Positions 1 through 11,625 are shown, counted from the stretch's first letter. The stretch: 64,000 bases of DNA from Rhipidocladum racemiflorum (GCA_036346355.1 CM070580.1:21877374-21941373), one strand, 5' to 3'. The notes: generated from the letters alone by a model not told the origin. Program-made: numbers and translations.

Positions 1-2
1 AC

Positions 3-626
3 GGGAGCTCAAGCTCTTCACGCTCGGCGTCAAGGTCCTTTGGACGTAGTGCCGATGTGCCCCATTCGCCGGTGGCCTACAGGGAGAAGCCACTAGAGTA
101 CCAGCCGATAGTGTTTTGCGACTGTGGGATGAAGGCAGCAAGGTGGGTCTCATGAAGTGAAGATAACCCAAAGAGGAGGTACTACACATGCGCAAGAGCT
201 CGGGTAAGGTTTTGATTTTTTGTTACTCCCATTAAGGTTTTTTGTATATGTTTAGATCGATTGATGATCCATGGTTTTGCATATTATGAAGAAGGTTGTA
301 AATTTTGGCAGTGGCATGATCCTCAAAATCCTTCCTTTCTGAAGCAATTGCTTGTAGACCTGCGAGACAATGTATGGACGATGAGCACAGTGAAGATCGA
401 GCTAAAGAGGATTGTTGACAATGGCAGAGAACATTTAGTTCATATTACTAAGATGCATAATACAGAGATTGAAGAGATGACTTCTCTGCACAAAGCAAAG
501 GTTGTTGGTTTGCAACGAACCTTAAAGGAGAAGGATGCCCAGATTGACAAACTTTCAGGAAGATTGAAGAAACTGACATGCAAGATTGTTGCCAAACTGG
601 CATGTGTTGTTTTAGTAGTATCATAG
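3..626 (+). pseudogene. GRF-type zinc-finger protein, 5'-truncated by window edge, with in-frame stop
   Basis: Codons are open from position 3 and encode a Ser/Arg-rich leader followed by a GRF zinc-finger start (VFCDCGMKAARWVS at 111-152), then NPKRRYYTC at 165-191. After a probable intron (donor-like CGG|GTAAGG near 202-210) the motif finishes with CKFWQWHDP near 297-323, followed by a Leu/Lys/Glu-rich segment of about 80 residues that looks like a coiled coil. The Cys spacing (CxCG, then a YYTC, then CxFWxWHDP) is that of plant GRF zinc fingers, a nucleic-acid-binding domain often found in repeated, poorly characterised grass genes. A TGA at 153-155 stands where a Trp codon is usual (WVS-W-S), so the copy is broken or carries a sequencing error. 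The exact acceptor site is uncertain. The family is clear, the function is unknown. Confidence 0.6.
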
Positions 627-1017
627 ATAGTGCCTAATTGAGTACTTTGCTCTTGTAATGTTGTGCATTGATGGCATTTTGTAAGTGAAAGTGCATCTAG
701 GCTCCTAAGCATGTTTTGGATGATTAATGACAAGCGATTAAGGGACTAATGGGTTCAATGAGTTGATGAACAGGAGAAAGTCCCAAAGCAAAAAGGATTT
801 ACGGACATTGACGACCCTCAAAAAGTGCAAGAAAGAAACACGGCGTCATCTCTATGTAATTTACATTCTCTATCGAGTCATAGACATGTCGTACTATTAA
901 GAGGGATGCAGCGTAGTCGATCTAGGACAAGTCTCTATGCTCAAATGAATGCCTACTCAATTTTTGTTGAGAGACATGAGTCACAATATGCACACCGAGT
1001 AGTTTCCCTCTCTGTCC

Positions 1018-1450
1018 AGATCGGATGTTCTGATCCTTCGCCGGAAGTTCCGATGTATCGGAGTTTTCGGTATAAGTGTTTTGTGCACTCTCTGGACACT
1101 TCGGAGATTCTGATGTTTCGATCGGAAGTTCCGATGCTTATAAAGTCTAAAAAGGGGACTCTCTGGACACTTCGAAAGTTCCGGTGTTTCGGTCGGAAGT
1201 TCCGAAGCATATAAAGACTGAAAAAGGTACTCTTTGGACAGATCGGATGTTCTGATCTGTGCATCGGACATTCCGATGCAGACTTAGAAACGTTTTGAAA
1301 CTGTTTTCAAAAGTTGATCTATGGACACATTGGATGTTCCGATTGTAAAAATTGGAAGTTCCGATGTGTATATTTTGACCATTAGAATCAGTTGAATTTC
1401 TGGAAATTTGGTCACATCGGATGTTCCGATGACTGTACCGAAAATTCCGA
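1018..1450. repeat. Array of spaced CGGA-N3-TCCG dyads in LTR U3
   Basis: The motif CGGAAGTTCCG and close variants (CGGACATTCCG, CGGATGTTCCG, TTGGAAGTTCCG) recur about every 30 to 90 bases upstream of the TATA box. Each is an odd-centred palindrome. Further copies lie near 2116. The related LTR at 4182-7105 carries the same dyad with a different centre (CGGATACTCCG). Confidence 0.7.
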
Positions 1451-1475
1451 TATGTGGCTAGTTTTTGTTCAAAAC

Positions 1476-1483
1476 TATAAATA
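1476..1483 (+). promoter_or_regulatory. TATA box of solo LTR
   Basis: TATAAATA lies in the second half of the LTR, after the dyad array and about 770 bases before the LTR end, which is where a retrotransposon core promoter is expected. Confidence 0.6.
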
Positions 1484-2257
1484 CCCCTCCACCCCTCTTA
1501 AATGAAGCAAGCTAGTTGGCTGGGTTTTTATTGAGCATTCAACACAAGTCTTGAGCTTTCTTCTTTTTCTCCTCTCCTCCTTCATCTTAGTGATCAATTA
1601 GACAGTGGGGGTTAAAAGGAGATCTAGAGCTAAAAGCAAAAGAGAGCCACTCATTGAGCACTATAGATCTTCTCCAAGATTGGCTTCAAGTTGCATTCAT
1701 TTCTCTTGGAGGTTGAAGGACTCCTAGATGGCTAGGTGTCGCTCACGAGCTCTCGAAGATTATAGGTAGTCGTGAGAAGTTTGTGAAGGTCGATTTCGCC
1801 TCCGAAGGGAAGAAATCAAAAGTGGAACCAAATCTCAAGTGTGACCGAGGTTTGGGAGGAAAGGGTTGGAAAAGACCCAGCTCTTTGTGAGCTTCCTCAG
1901 CGGAGACGTAAGATCCCCTCAAGGATCTGAACTCTGGGAACAAACTCTTTGTCTCCTTGTTTTGATTACTTTTGTGCAATTGAATTCAAATTGCTTATTT
2001 AAAGTTCTACTCTAATTGCTAGTCTTGTCTAGTTCATTTCCCTGCACTAGGTTGGAGTAGAAACAAATTAGAATTCATTAGTTACATCCATTTGTCACTT
2101 TAACTTCTATAGTGTTCGGACATTCCGATAGTACATTGAAAGTTCCGATCTGCTCATCAAAAGATCTGACTTACTTTCCGCTGCTATTAATTTAATTTAA
2201 ATTTTAAAATAGCCTGTTCACCCCCCCTTCTAGGCAATTAGCACACTTTTCAGTAAG

Positions 2258-4181
2258 CAAGTTATGTACTTTCAATGTTAGCTTGAATTATTTTGCATAT
2301 ACTTTGTGTCAATCAAAATCCACATATTTGTATGATTTTGCTCCACATAATGAAAATAGTTGAAGACAAAATAACATTAAGATTGTTTCAACAGAGTAGT
2401 CTAGGCATATCAGCACATAGTACTTTAAGACAAAAGAACATCAAGATTGTGTCAACAAAGTATTTCCAGGCACATCAGCACAGAGCTTTTCAGGACAAAA
2501 TAACATGAGGATTCACACGGACACATCAACTATAGAGAAAAACTAAACTTTCCTCATGTTACCAGAAGGTCTTGCTCTCTTTATAGGGGCAGGTACTAAA
2601 CTGCATGAGATCTGGCTTGAGTTAGGGGCAAATGTTTGCACCTAGATAGCAGTTCTCCCTTGAGTTGTCATTGAATGATGCAGGAACAAGCAAGTTATGA
2701 TGAAGCTGTAAAAATTGAAAGTAACTAGTTATGTGCACTTTACATCCAGATTGCAAGATGTTTGCCTTTTCGTTGAACCACCCCCTTGTTCCTGCAATTT
2801 TATATATGTTAGATTGTTTGTTATGGACCGAAAATGGATTGTAAGCTTTGCTGAGGAGTACACTAACTTTCCCTTTTCCTAATTTTTGTGGCTTATAGGG
2901 CTTCTTAGCTTTTAGATTTAATGGACATTTTCTTATATTGTGGTTTGTCCCTATGCATAGCTTGTTAATTTGCATTGACTATTCCCTGATGTTCGGGCAA
3001 CATTGTTGAACGAAGAGAGTCTTTTTAGATGGGTATTTGATAGTAAGTTGGTCTTGTTTGTTAGATGTTTGGTGCAATTTGTGAGTATGCAAAGAACTTT
3101 TGTACGTGGGATGAAACCGATAGAAATAACTTTATCATCCCCATCCCGCCTTCCGCATGGTGTTCATCTTCATCTATGGATGCACAAGGAATCTTACTTT
3201 TTTTACGTCAGAAGATGAATTGGAAATCTGTCATCAATCACGGTTGTACCATATAGTGATTTAGGTAATGGGGTTTAAGGTGTTATTTGCCCAGTTGTTG
3301 TAATTTTGCAAGATAAAAAGATTTTTTCCATCCCAAACAGCAATTATCCATGAAGTCTAATTCCAGTCAATTGTAAAAAAAGAGAGAGTCTAATTCTAAT
3401 TCTTGAATTCCCGTCCCAATTCTAGCATCACAACGGGGTGTAAGATCATTTGCCCCTCATTTTCCTTGCATATAATATTTCTTTTATTAGAAATTAAACA
3501 GTATAATGCAACATGGAAGAGGATCAGTTGCACTTGCCTCCGCACTGTTCCATCTAATATGTAACAGTCCGGTCCAAATCTTATGCTACAAAGGCATGCT
3601 ATCGTCATTGCTACAGTCCTAAAGAGATCTCAGTTCTTCACCATTAGTTTTTTATCCATGGGTGAAACATTTATTGCTGAATGCAGCATATCCGTTTCAT
3701 GTAATAATTCAACTTTTTGCTATTGATAACCTATTTAACACATATGTATTTTTATCTTACATGATGACCAGTGACGACTCAAAGCATTAGGCTAAATTGA
3801 GACAAACATATTAAATAACTTGTGTTGTGTTCTTATCTGTTCGAGTGTTGCTGCTAGTACTTTATTATTTGAGAAATACTTGTGCAACGTTCACTTGTCA
3901 AACTTTTAGAAATTTATAAACAAGTTAACACCAATCAATTAAACAAATTGGCTGTTTGTCTCTCCTTAACCCATTGACACGGTCATAATTGATAAAAAAA
4001 ATCATATATTAGAAGAGAGACTTACATTGCCTATTTGTTGTCGTGGTCAGCCCACTCAACAGGTTAAGCACTCGCCAACTCCCTGCACTGCCTTTCCTGC
4101 CCGTTCGCCGTCGCCACGGTTGTTTGTCCATCGCTGCACACCATCTCATCGGCATCTACTCAACGTCCTCACAGTGCCCTC
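2258..4181. other. Intergenic, no gene recognised
   Basis: This stretch is AT-rich with only short frames (for example 2622-2975 minus and 3003-3218 plus) that show no domain, no start context and no intron signals. It continues the sequence that surrounded the GRF pseudogene before the LTR landed at 686. The last 150 bases (about 4030-4180) are richer in C and may be the edge of an older gene or repeat. Nothing can be named. Confidence 0.5.
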
Positions 4182-7105
4182 TGAAAGGACCGGGATGTCG
4201 GACTAGAGGGGGTGAATAGGTGATTACAAAATTATACCTAATTTAAACTAAGCAATCAGAGATAATGCGGAAGCAATGAGTATAATTAAATTCAGCAATT
4301 TAGACAATTCAGCTCGAGACAGTCAACTCGGATACTCCGGATATTTGGTTCGGATATTCCGGTATATCCGGATACTCCGGATCAAAGTACCGGATACTCC
4401 GGGTTGAGAGTCTCGGCCAAGAATTCAAGATCTAAGCAATCTAGAAGCAATCCACTTGAACAAGAAGTATGTAAATACTATCAGGAACCTATATCAAGTG
4501 GAGAACGGGAGCCAAGCACAAAAACAAGATAGATCGGGGCTCCCAAATAAATCAACCCTATACAATCATATCATTCACACATATAGGAATGAATTCAAGC
4601 AAGTAATGAAAGATATGAGACGGAAATAAAGGAGACACAAAGATTTTATCCCGAAGTTCGGATCCTTGAAGGGATCCTACGTCTCCGTTGAGCCGGCACC
4701 AAGCCGGGATCTCTTTCAATCCTTGTCCTCCCGCTGTTGCACTTTGCACTCACCGATGGCCCGGTCACTCAAGACACGAGGGTCTCTTTCAACCCGCTAG
4801 CCGCCCGGTGTTGCACCTTGCACTCGCCGGCTTCACTTCTTGATGCCTTTCCTTTCGGAGGCGGAATTCAACCTTTACAAACTTCCTACGGCACACCACA
4901 CAAAGAACCGATGGCTCGTAGGCGACCTCCTAGCTGTCTAGGAGTCCTCAACCTCCAAGAGCAACAAATGCTTACGAAGAATTCACTTAGAGCTATCTCA
5001 AGTGCTCAACAACTCAAATCAATCCTCAATCCAAACACCTCTCTCCTCTACCCAACCCTTCACACAAAAAGGGGATCACTAAGATCTAAGGAGTAGGGAG
5101 GAGTATTGGGGGCTCAAAAACTCACAAAGAACACCTCTAACACCCAGCAAAAACATCCCCCAACGGCTACTTTGAAATGGGCATGCAAGAAGGGGGCTTT
5201 AAATAGAGGAACCCAAAAAACTAACCGTTAGAGACCGAACAGGGCAACCCGGAATGTCCGAATCAAACCCCGGATACTCTGGATCATCCGGATACTCCGG
5301 ATTGAACCCCGGATACTCCGAAATCCAGATACTCCAGACTAAAGTCCGGATACTCCGGATCTCCCAGGCAGCACACAGTAGTCCGACGAAAACGGGCATA
5401 ACTTTTGATCCCGGACTCCGATTTCAATGAGTTTCGACTCTACGGAAAGCTAAGAACGAGGGCTACACAACTAACAAGGTCTCACTACCCAAATCTCAAA
5501 GGATAAAAATAAATTGCACAAAGAATCCATAAGGAGACCTCAAATTCTCACTTTTCGATACTAACAACACTTCTATCCCTCACACCAACCCACCTACACC
5601 TAGGTGAACAAAGTGTGACTTGGATTTCTCAACCTTAGACAAGGATAGACCACTTTGAGCACTTGAGATATGTCTAAGTAATTTCAACGATTGCATCCCT
5701 CTTAATAGTACGGCAATCATTAGACTCAAATTTAAACACAAAAATCGAAGTCTTACACTCAACTTACATGCCGACTTCTTTCGGATGCACTGTTGTATGA
5801 TGACGCTTCCACAAATATTGATGACGTCCTTCGTCTTGTCAACCTCGACGCGATTCACCTCATGAGACTCTCGTCCTCTCGACCTTGACCTGATCATCCT
5901 CTCCGACGATCTCCACGCCAAGTCGATCTTGACTTAGTCCTCAACTTTTGGTGACACCGCCGTCTTATTGACTTCAACTCGCTTGTCATCCTTCAAACCA
6001 CTTGGTCATCATACACACAACTTTGGGACCTAATTCTTACCAAAGCACTCAGCAAACATATTAGTCCCAAAAGCTCAATAAGTATGAATATCTACTACTA
6101 TAAAGTGAGAGTTTCTTCCCACGTCACATTAATTGCCCTATTTAATTGCCCTGCTTAATTGCCCTACGCAAGAAATGAAGCGTTGCTTTAATTAGTCAGC
6201 TTTTGCAAGAAATGAAGCGTTAAAGATAGATGTTTGATCTTATGAAATAGTATTTTTTATTTTTTAATCTTTATTTTTCGTTATCAATTTTGTTTTTCGT
6301 AGCAACGCACGGGCATATAACTAGTTAGATTTAAATGTGTGTGAGCAAATAAAACACAAGTGTTCCATGTAAATAAACATGACACAACTAGGAACACTTG
6401 ACATAAGAAATGTTCTCTACTAAGTACATCATGATGAATATGTCATTGAACTATATGCACTAGAGAGATAATTGCCAATACGATGAATCATTTAAATCAA
6501 GGCAAGGATCACATGCTTTACTTAAATGAAACACATGATAGAATATACAAGAATTGTACATGTGCAAATAATATTTGGAATGAGAGTAAATATGTGATCC
6601 AATTCTAGATTAAACTTCACTAAGAGAAGTGCATGAGAAGATATACAACTAAGATAAGTATGCACCATGTCAATCTATAGCAATGTGAAGTTTAACTCTA
6701 GTAAATACATGCATATCAAAGCACATAATGAACTCAAATGAATATGCAATTTATCAATATGCACTTGACAATTGATGAAAGAATTTAACCAAAGATATAC
6801 CAAACTCCTCTCAATAAGGTGAGACTTAGAGTAATCTTAAACAATAATCATCTTAGTCTCATATTAACATGCAACCTAGAGGATTGGCATGAATTAATTA
6901 CTTAATGGACTAATGACCTTAACAAGATTGCCATCAATACGCGCTTGTCATTAAATACTAAAGCCATGCATTATAAACATAATCAATAACAATATATGCA
7001 TGTCAATTAAGCACAAAACATCTTTCATTGATATTAATATGATTGTCATCAAAATACGTTTGTCATTAATCACCAAAATCATTGCAAGAGTCACTTGCAC
7101 TTTCA
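4182..7105 (-). mobile_element. Solo LTR of the same family, reverse orientation (copy 2), with nested Helitron
   Basis: On the minus strand it starts TGAAAGTGCAAGTGAC at 7105 and ends GGTCCTTTCA at 4182. The 5-bp duplication ccctc flanks it (4177-4181 and 7106-7110). Several blocks align with copy 1, including the leucine-free leader block that yields 'gactcctagatggctagg' in copy 1 and its counterpart near 4930-4960 here. Without the Helitron at 6091-6324 its length is about 2,690 bases, longer than copy 1, partly because the 5' end is internally duplicated (two gacaa(a/g)cg...gacaatc blocks near 6930-7070). The spaced dyads read CCGGATACTCCGG here, at 4325-4400 and 5250-5360. Confidence 0.8.
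6091..6324 (+). mobile_element. Mini-Helitron (234 bp, non-autonomous)
   Basis: The element starts TCTACTACTATAAAGTGAGAG and ends CAACGCACGGGCATATAACTAG. It sits between an A (6090) and a T (6325) with no target duplication, exactly the Helitron rule of 5'-TC...CTAG-3' inserted into AT. The sequence before the end (GCAACGCACGGGC) is the kind found next to the 3' terminus of many grass Helitrons. The interior has short direct repeats of ttaattgccct and of gcaagaaatgaagcgtt. It is too short to encode RepHel and must have been mobilised by an autonomous relative. Removing it restores continuity of the surrounding LTR. Confidence 0.75.
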
Positions 7106-8475
7106 CCCTCGCAATCGCCAACTCCCGACGACGTGCATCAAACGCCCCCAACTCGGTGGGCTACAATGTCCTTCCAAAGGAGAGATGTCAAACCACCCCC
7201 TCTCTCTATGGCCTCTACGTGCATCTAGTATTCAAGTTTAGTTTTATGGACAACAAACGAAGTTACCAATTACCAAATTACGGCTTCAACAAGCGGTGGC
7301 CCACCAAACCACATGGCCTAGGAAGTAGCTCACCACACAACAAAGTTTTTTTCTCCAAACATGCTTGAGAACGTGTGTGTTTGCCGCTGTTGTGCCAAAA
7401 AAATAAGCCTCGGTACTAAAGTAGATGCTTACATCGAACGACTGAAGGATGGGTTCGATCCCAACCGAACCCCCTGTTAGCTACGCCACCAATGATGGCT
7501 CATAAGTTGAAGGTAATATTAACGGGATGCTTAATTTTGACTTACTGATTCAAGAAGTCCCAAGTCCTCTTCTTCAAACTAAAGATCCTCAAATAAGCTG
7601 TATGGTGGGATGCTCCAGCTAAGCAAAACATTCTCAGAATAATAATGTTCGGAAGTTTTGGATGGTTTCTCACTTCGTCTGCATATTCTTTTACAAACCT
7701 TTTGTGTGCAAAGTGATTAAGTACTTGGCTGTGATTTTGCCTGTATTATGCTGCTATATAAAATCGTTACCGTTCCTGATTAGTGGCAAGCATGTTGTTT
7801 CAATACTAAGTTGGCGTGACAAAATTGAGTCCCCATTTACAGCAGCATCCACCAGCAGGCATTTATTGTAATACAGTTTTGTATCTTAATTATAACCACA
7901 ATAATACTACCTATGAATTTATGCTGCATGCATGCTTCAGAATTCAGATGGAGTCTATCAACTCCAAAGAAAAGCAATGGGAGTTAATCTTTGCATTTCA
8001 CTTACATCGCTTAACTTAGTCTCCAATCCTACTAACTGGTTCGTAATAATTAAACCCTGATATAACACACGTTTCTAGACAACCGATGAGTCCATCTTTT
8101 ACGTAAAGCACTACAATGGCATACATTGACACAACTGCTTTGTTCTGTCTAATCTCCGCTTCCACCGGTCCATTGCCTACAGCGGTACGTAGCTCTGAAA
8201 GGTGGTGGCTACAAAACCCGGGAAACGACGGCGCGGTGCCGGTGTGGGCGGCTGGCCAACGGGCGGGCGAACGGCCCAGAGTGAGGAAGGAGATGCAGAT
8301 GCCGCCGTTGGAGCGAACGGGGATTGGAAAAGGACGCGCGCGTTGGGATCAAAGGTAAAGTGGCCGAGCCAAAAACGGGGGTCGGGCCAGTGGCGGGTGG
8401 GGGGCGTCGCGGCCGGCCACGCGATGAACTCCCACCTTCCAACCCCGCTCCCATCGCCGATCCACTATCAATAAT
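7106..8475. other. Intergenic; GC-rich block next to the LTR element
   Basis: 7106-8150 holds short frames without recognisable domains. About 8190-8470 is sharply GC-rich and CpG-rich (cggcgcggtgccgg, ggggcgtcgcggccgg), unlike its AT-rich neighbours, and is cut off at 8471-8475 by the LTR element. It may be a gene promoter or 5' leader, or an older repeat, that the element landed in. No coding sequence is identified on the far side at 12270. Confidence 0.4.
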
Positions 8476-9122
8476 TGTCGACGATTGGGAGAACGGGCTC
8501 CCGCCGAGCTTACTTGTTGAATGTGGGATCAACCGAAACCCTTTTCTGCCAAAGGTGTAGCATCGAAGACGCGGAAGATGGTCTGTTAGAACAGACAGGA
8601 ACACAAAGATTTTATCCTGGTTCAGGCCTCTCATGATCGAGATAATAGCCCTACATCCAGTCGCCTGGTGGCGTTTTTTGCTATTCAAATGATGGATCCC
8701 CCCCTCCTAGGGGCTAGGGGGATTAAATACAAGATACATGTGTTATATACATGGTAACTACCCCCTAGATTTACGACTTGCTTCCATAACCGTAGCGCCC
8801 ACGATCCGGGGCCCTTGATCTGCGCAATTAATTTGAATTTCCGGTGCACCTGCCCTTGATTTCCGGCGGATTGATTGCTATCTTCCTTTCTAGTGGCAAG
8901 ACCGGGTCCCCCGACCATCCGCCCGGGTAACGGCGTGGCCTTCACGAGCATGATCGCTCGTGATCGTCCGGTATGGTCGTAGGCGAATGGGTAGACACGC
9001 ATGCTCGGGAGTTATGTTGCCCGGATAGTTTTCCGAGCATCTTCTGATGGTGCTGTATGGTCGGTAGCTTCAGGATCTTCTGGGGGCACAACGGTCTTTT
9101 ATCAGATAGTCAATCCCCGACA
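8476..9122 (-). repeat. 3' LTR of non-autonomous element
   Basis: It runs from tgtcgacgattggg (8476, complement of the LTR end) to caatccccgaca (9122, complement of the TGTCGGGG start). It is nearly identical to 11626-12269. The adjacent purine-rich tract on the interior side identifies it as the 3' LTR of a minus-strand element. Confidence 0.85.
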
Positions 9123-9381
9123 GCTAGTCCCCGAGGCTCAAGTGAGATGGGTCGTCTCCTTGAGACTGAGAAGTCCAAGGAGGGATTGAATTCTTAATGG
9201 TGAAGCATTTTACCTCAGCATCTGGGCATGAAATGACCAGGAAAAAGATTTGATAGATGAGACAGGCTCACACTATCACATCCCAAGCGAATCATGCTCG
9301 GGGAAAAAGGTCGGCACAAGCTGCGCCGAAAGGAAAATAAAGCGTGATCGAACCTCGTCCAGTATAGATCGATGCCAAGGA

Positions 9382-9735
9382 AACTAGGCATGGATCGGAC
9401 GCCTAGCATAAAGGTAACTAGCAGACTGTGAACAAACACATGCTGCCGCATCCCATGCATGGATCGGATGCACAGGGGAACTAGGCATGGATCAGACGCC
9501 TAGCATAAAGGTATCTAGCAGACTATGAACAAACACATGCTGCCGCATCCCATGCATGGATCGGATGCACAGGGGAACTAGGCATGGATAAGACGCCTAG
9601 GCTACTAACGGAATGTGAGCGGACTCACATTGCCACATCCCGAGCATGGGTCTAATGCTCGGGGAACTGATAGACGAGCCAGGCTCGAGCTGCCGCATCC
9701 TGGACATGGACCAGATGTCCAGGGAAATAGACTGG
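9382..9735 (-). repeat. 97-bp tandem repeats and diverged hairpin units
   Basis: The phrase aactaggcatggat recurs at about 9382, 9479 and 9576, a 97-bp period. Each unit contains two stem-loops, for example CTAGGC/GCCTAG (9384-9389 with 9401-9406) and TGCAT/ATGCA around loop ggatcgg (9456-9472). Downstream units have different stems with the same design: AATGTGAG/CTCACATT (9612-9631), CCCGAGCAT/ATGCTCGGG around gggtcta (9639-9663), CGAGCC/GGCTCG (9675-9687) and CCTGGACAT/ATGTCCAGG around ggaccag (9699-9723). Confidence 0.8.
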
Positions 9736-9774
9736 GAGGACATGTGCTCAAACGCAGAGCGCGCTTGGCGCGGA

Positions 9775-11335
9775 ACACCAACCGTCTCCGAGCGAAACGC
9801 GTGCTCGGAGGAAGAGACTCGCGCCCGGCGCGATGCTGGTACGGCGCGGAACAACGATCCCGAGCGAAACGCTTGCTCGGGGTAGAGACTCGCGCCCGGC
9901 GTAGTGCTGCTCGGCGCGGAACACCAACAGTCTCCGAGCGAAACGCGTGCTCGGCGGAAGAGACTCGCGCCCGAGCGTAGTGCCTGCTCGGTGCGGAACA
10001 CGAACAGTCCCCGAGCGAAACGCTTGCTCGGGGTAAGAGACTCGCGCCCGGCGTAGTGCTGCCGGCGCGGAACACCAACCGTCTCCGAGCGAAACGCAGC
10101 GTGCTCGGAGAAAAGACTCGCGCCGGCGCGATGCACCGTCGGCGCGGAACACGACGATCCCCTGCCGAAACGCTTGCTCGGGAAGTAGAGACTCGCGCCC
10201 GGCGTAGTACTGCCGCCGCGGAACACCAACCGCCTCCGAGCGAAACGCGTGCTTTCGGAGGAAGAGACTCGCGCCCGACGCAGCATACCGCTTTCGGCGC
10301 GAACATGAAACGATCCCGAGCGAAAGCGCTTGCTCGGGGTAAGAGACTCGCGCCCGAGCGTAGTGCCTGCTCGGCGCGGAACACGAACAGTCCCCGAGCG
10401 AAACGCTTGCTCGGGGTAAGAGACTCGCGCCCGAGCGTAGTGCCTGATCGGCGCGGAACACCAACCGTCTCGAGCGAAAGCAGCGTACTCGGAGGAAAAG
10501 ACTCGCGCCCGGCGCGATGCACCTTTCGGCCGGAACACCCGATCCGGCGAAAGCGCTTGCTCGGGGTAAGAGACTCGCACCGAGCGTAGTGCTCGTGCAC
10601 CTCGGCGCGAACACCAACCGTCTCCGGCGAAACGCAGCGTGCTCGGAGGAAGAGACTCGCGCCCGGCGTAGTGCTGCTCGGCGCGGAACACAAGCGATCC
10701 CGAGCGAAACGCTTGCTCGGAGTAAGAGACTCGCGCCGGCGTAGTGCACTGCTCGGCGCGGAACACGAACGATCCCGGCCAAACGCTTGCTCGGGAGTAA
10801 GAGACTCGCGCCCGGCGTAGTACTGCTCGGCGCGGGATCTGAAACGATCCCCGAGCGAAACACGTGCTCGGAGGAGACTCGCGCCGGCGTAGTGCACCGC
10901 CGCGCGGAACACGAATATCCCCGAGCGAACGCTTGCTCGGGTAAGAGACTCGCGCCGGCGTAGTGCCGCTCGGCGCGAACACGAACAGATCCCCGAGCGA
11001 AACGCTTGTTTCGGTAAGAGACTCGCGCCCGGCGTAGTGCCCGTGCTCGCCGGGCGCGAATACGAACAGTCCCGAGCGAAACAGCGTGCTCGGAGGAAGA
11101 GACTTCGCGTCGGCGTGAGTACTGCTCGGCGCGGAACACGAACGATCCGAGCGAAAGCAGCGTGCTCGGAGGAAGAGACTTCGCGTCGAGCGTAGTACTG
11201 CTCGGCGCGGAATACTGAACGATCCCGAGCGAAACACGTGCTCGGAGGAGACTCGCGCCGGCGTAGTGCTGCTTTCGGCGCGGAACACGAACGATCCCGA
11301 GTGAAAGCAGCGTGCTCGGAGGAATAAGAGCGATT
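9775..11335 (-). repeat. Array of ~75-bp GC-rich units, two hairpins per unit, about 20 copies
   Basis: The phrase gagactcgcg recurs at 9814, 9885, 9960, 10037, then near 10112, 10187, 10264, 10343 and 10419, and on to about 11270, a spacing of 71-79 bases. Two variants tend to alternate: one with CTCCGAGC-gaaacgcgt-GCTCGGAG (9786-9810) and one with CCCCGAGC-gaaacgctt-GCTCGGGG (10009-10033), giving a roughly 150-bp dimer. The second hairpin in the unit is CGCGCCCGAGC-gtagtgcct-GCTCGGCGCG (10349-10378, one bulged C). Later copies carry small deletions that weaken the stems. All three minus-strand frames stay open for over 500 codons, which reflects lack of TA-rich stops in a GC repeat, not coding. 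Confidence 0.85.
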
Positions 11336-11476
11336 TTCAAGATATAATAAGATCAATTCCCGAGTGCAATGCCCGTCGGTGTGAAGAAAGCGGCGTCAGA
11401 GCTAAAAATTTACTCGGTCTGATTCGGCGAAAAGCACGCTCGGGCAAGGGATAAAATTTGCGCCGAGCGAAGAACT

Positions 11477-11585
11477 CATCATAAGTAGTGCGATTCGGTC
11501 ATCGATGTGGAAGATGACGCCGGGATTCCTCATCATAAGTAGTGCGATGTCGGTCATCGATGTGGAAGATGACGCCCGGGATTCC
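11477..11585. repeat. Tandem duplication, 54-bp period
   Basis: The phrase catcataagtagtgcgat followed by cggtcatcgatgtggaag occurs at 11477 and again at 11531, two copies in tandem near the 5' LTR of the minus-strand element. Confidence 0.75.
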
Positions 11586-11625
11586 TTTGGCAAAGAATCC
11601 GTCGATCCCCTACAGATACCGCCGG

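Larger units (their letters stand above)
686..2252 (+). mobile_element. Solo LTR, probable SIRE-like Copia family (copy 1)
   Basis: The element begins TGAAAGTGCATCTAGG and ends CACTTTTCA, so it has the TG...CA ends of an LTR. It is flanked by the 5-bp duplication gtaag (681-685 and 2253-2257). It holds a TATA box, an array of spaced dyads, and a C-run (ttcacccccccttctagg) near its 3' end like the one in the Copia LTR at 28974. No coding region or second LTR is present, so it is read as a solo LTR left by LTR-LTR recombination. It is homologous along much of its length to the minus-strand element at 4182-7105. Family assignment to Copia rests only on the C-rich tail and is less certain than the boundaries. 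Confidence 0.8.

Noticed and set aside
8209..8688. 159-codon minus-strand frame
   Set aside because: It crosses the border of the LTR element at 8476 and has no domain, so it joins unrelated sequences.
9775..11335. CRISPR-like repeat array
   Set aside because: Repeats are about 75 bp and contiguous with no unique spacers, in a plant LTR element with clear LTRs and target duplication.
9597..11356. Three overlapping minus-strand frames of 530 to 583 codons
   Set aside because: All three frames of one strand are open through a GC-rich tandem repeat that lacks TA-containing stops. The products are Arg/Ser-rich low-complexity strings that differ only by repeat phase, with no domain or start context.
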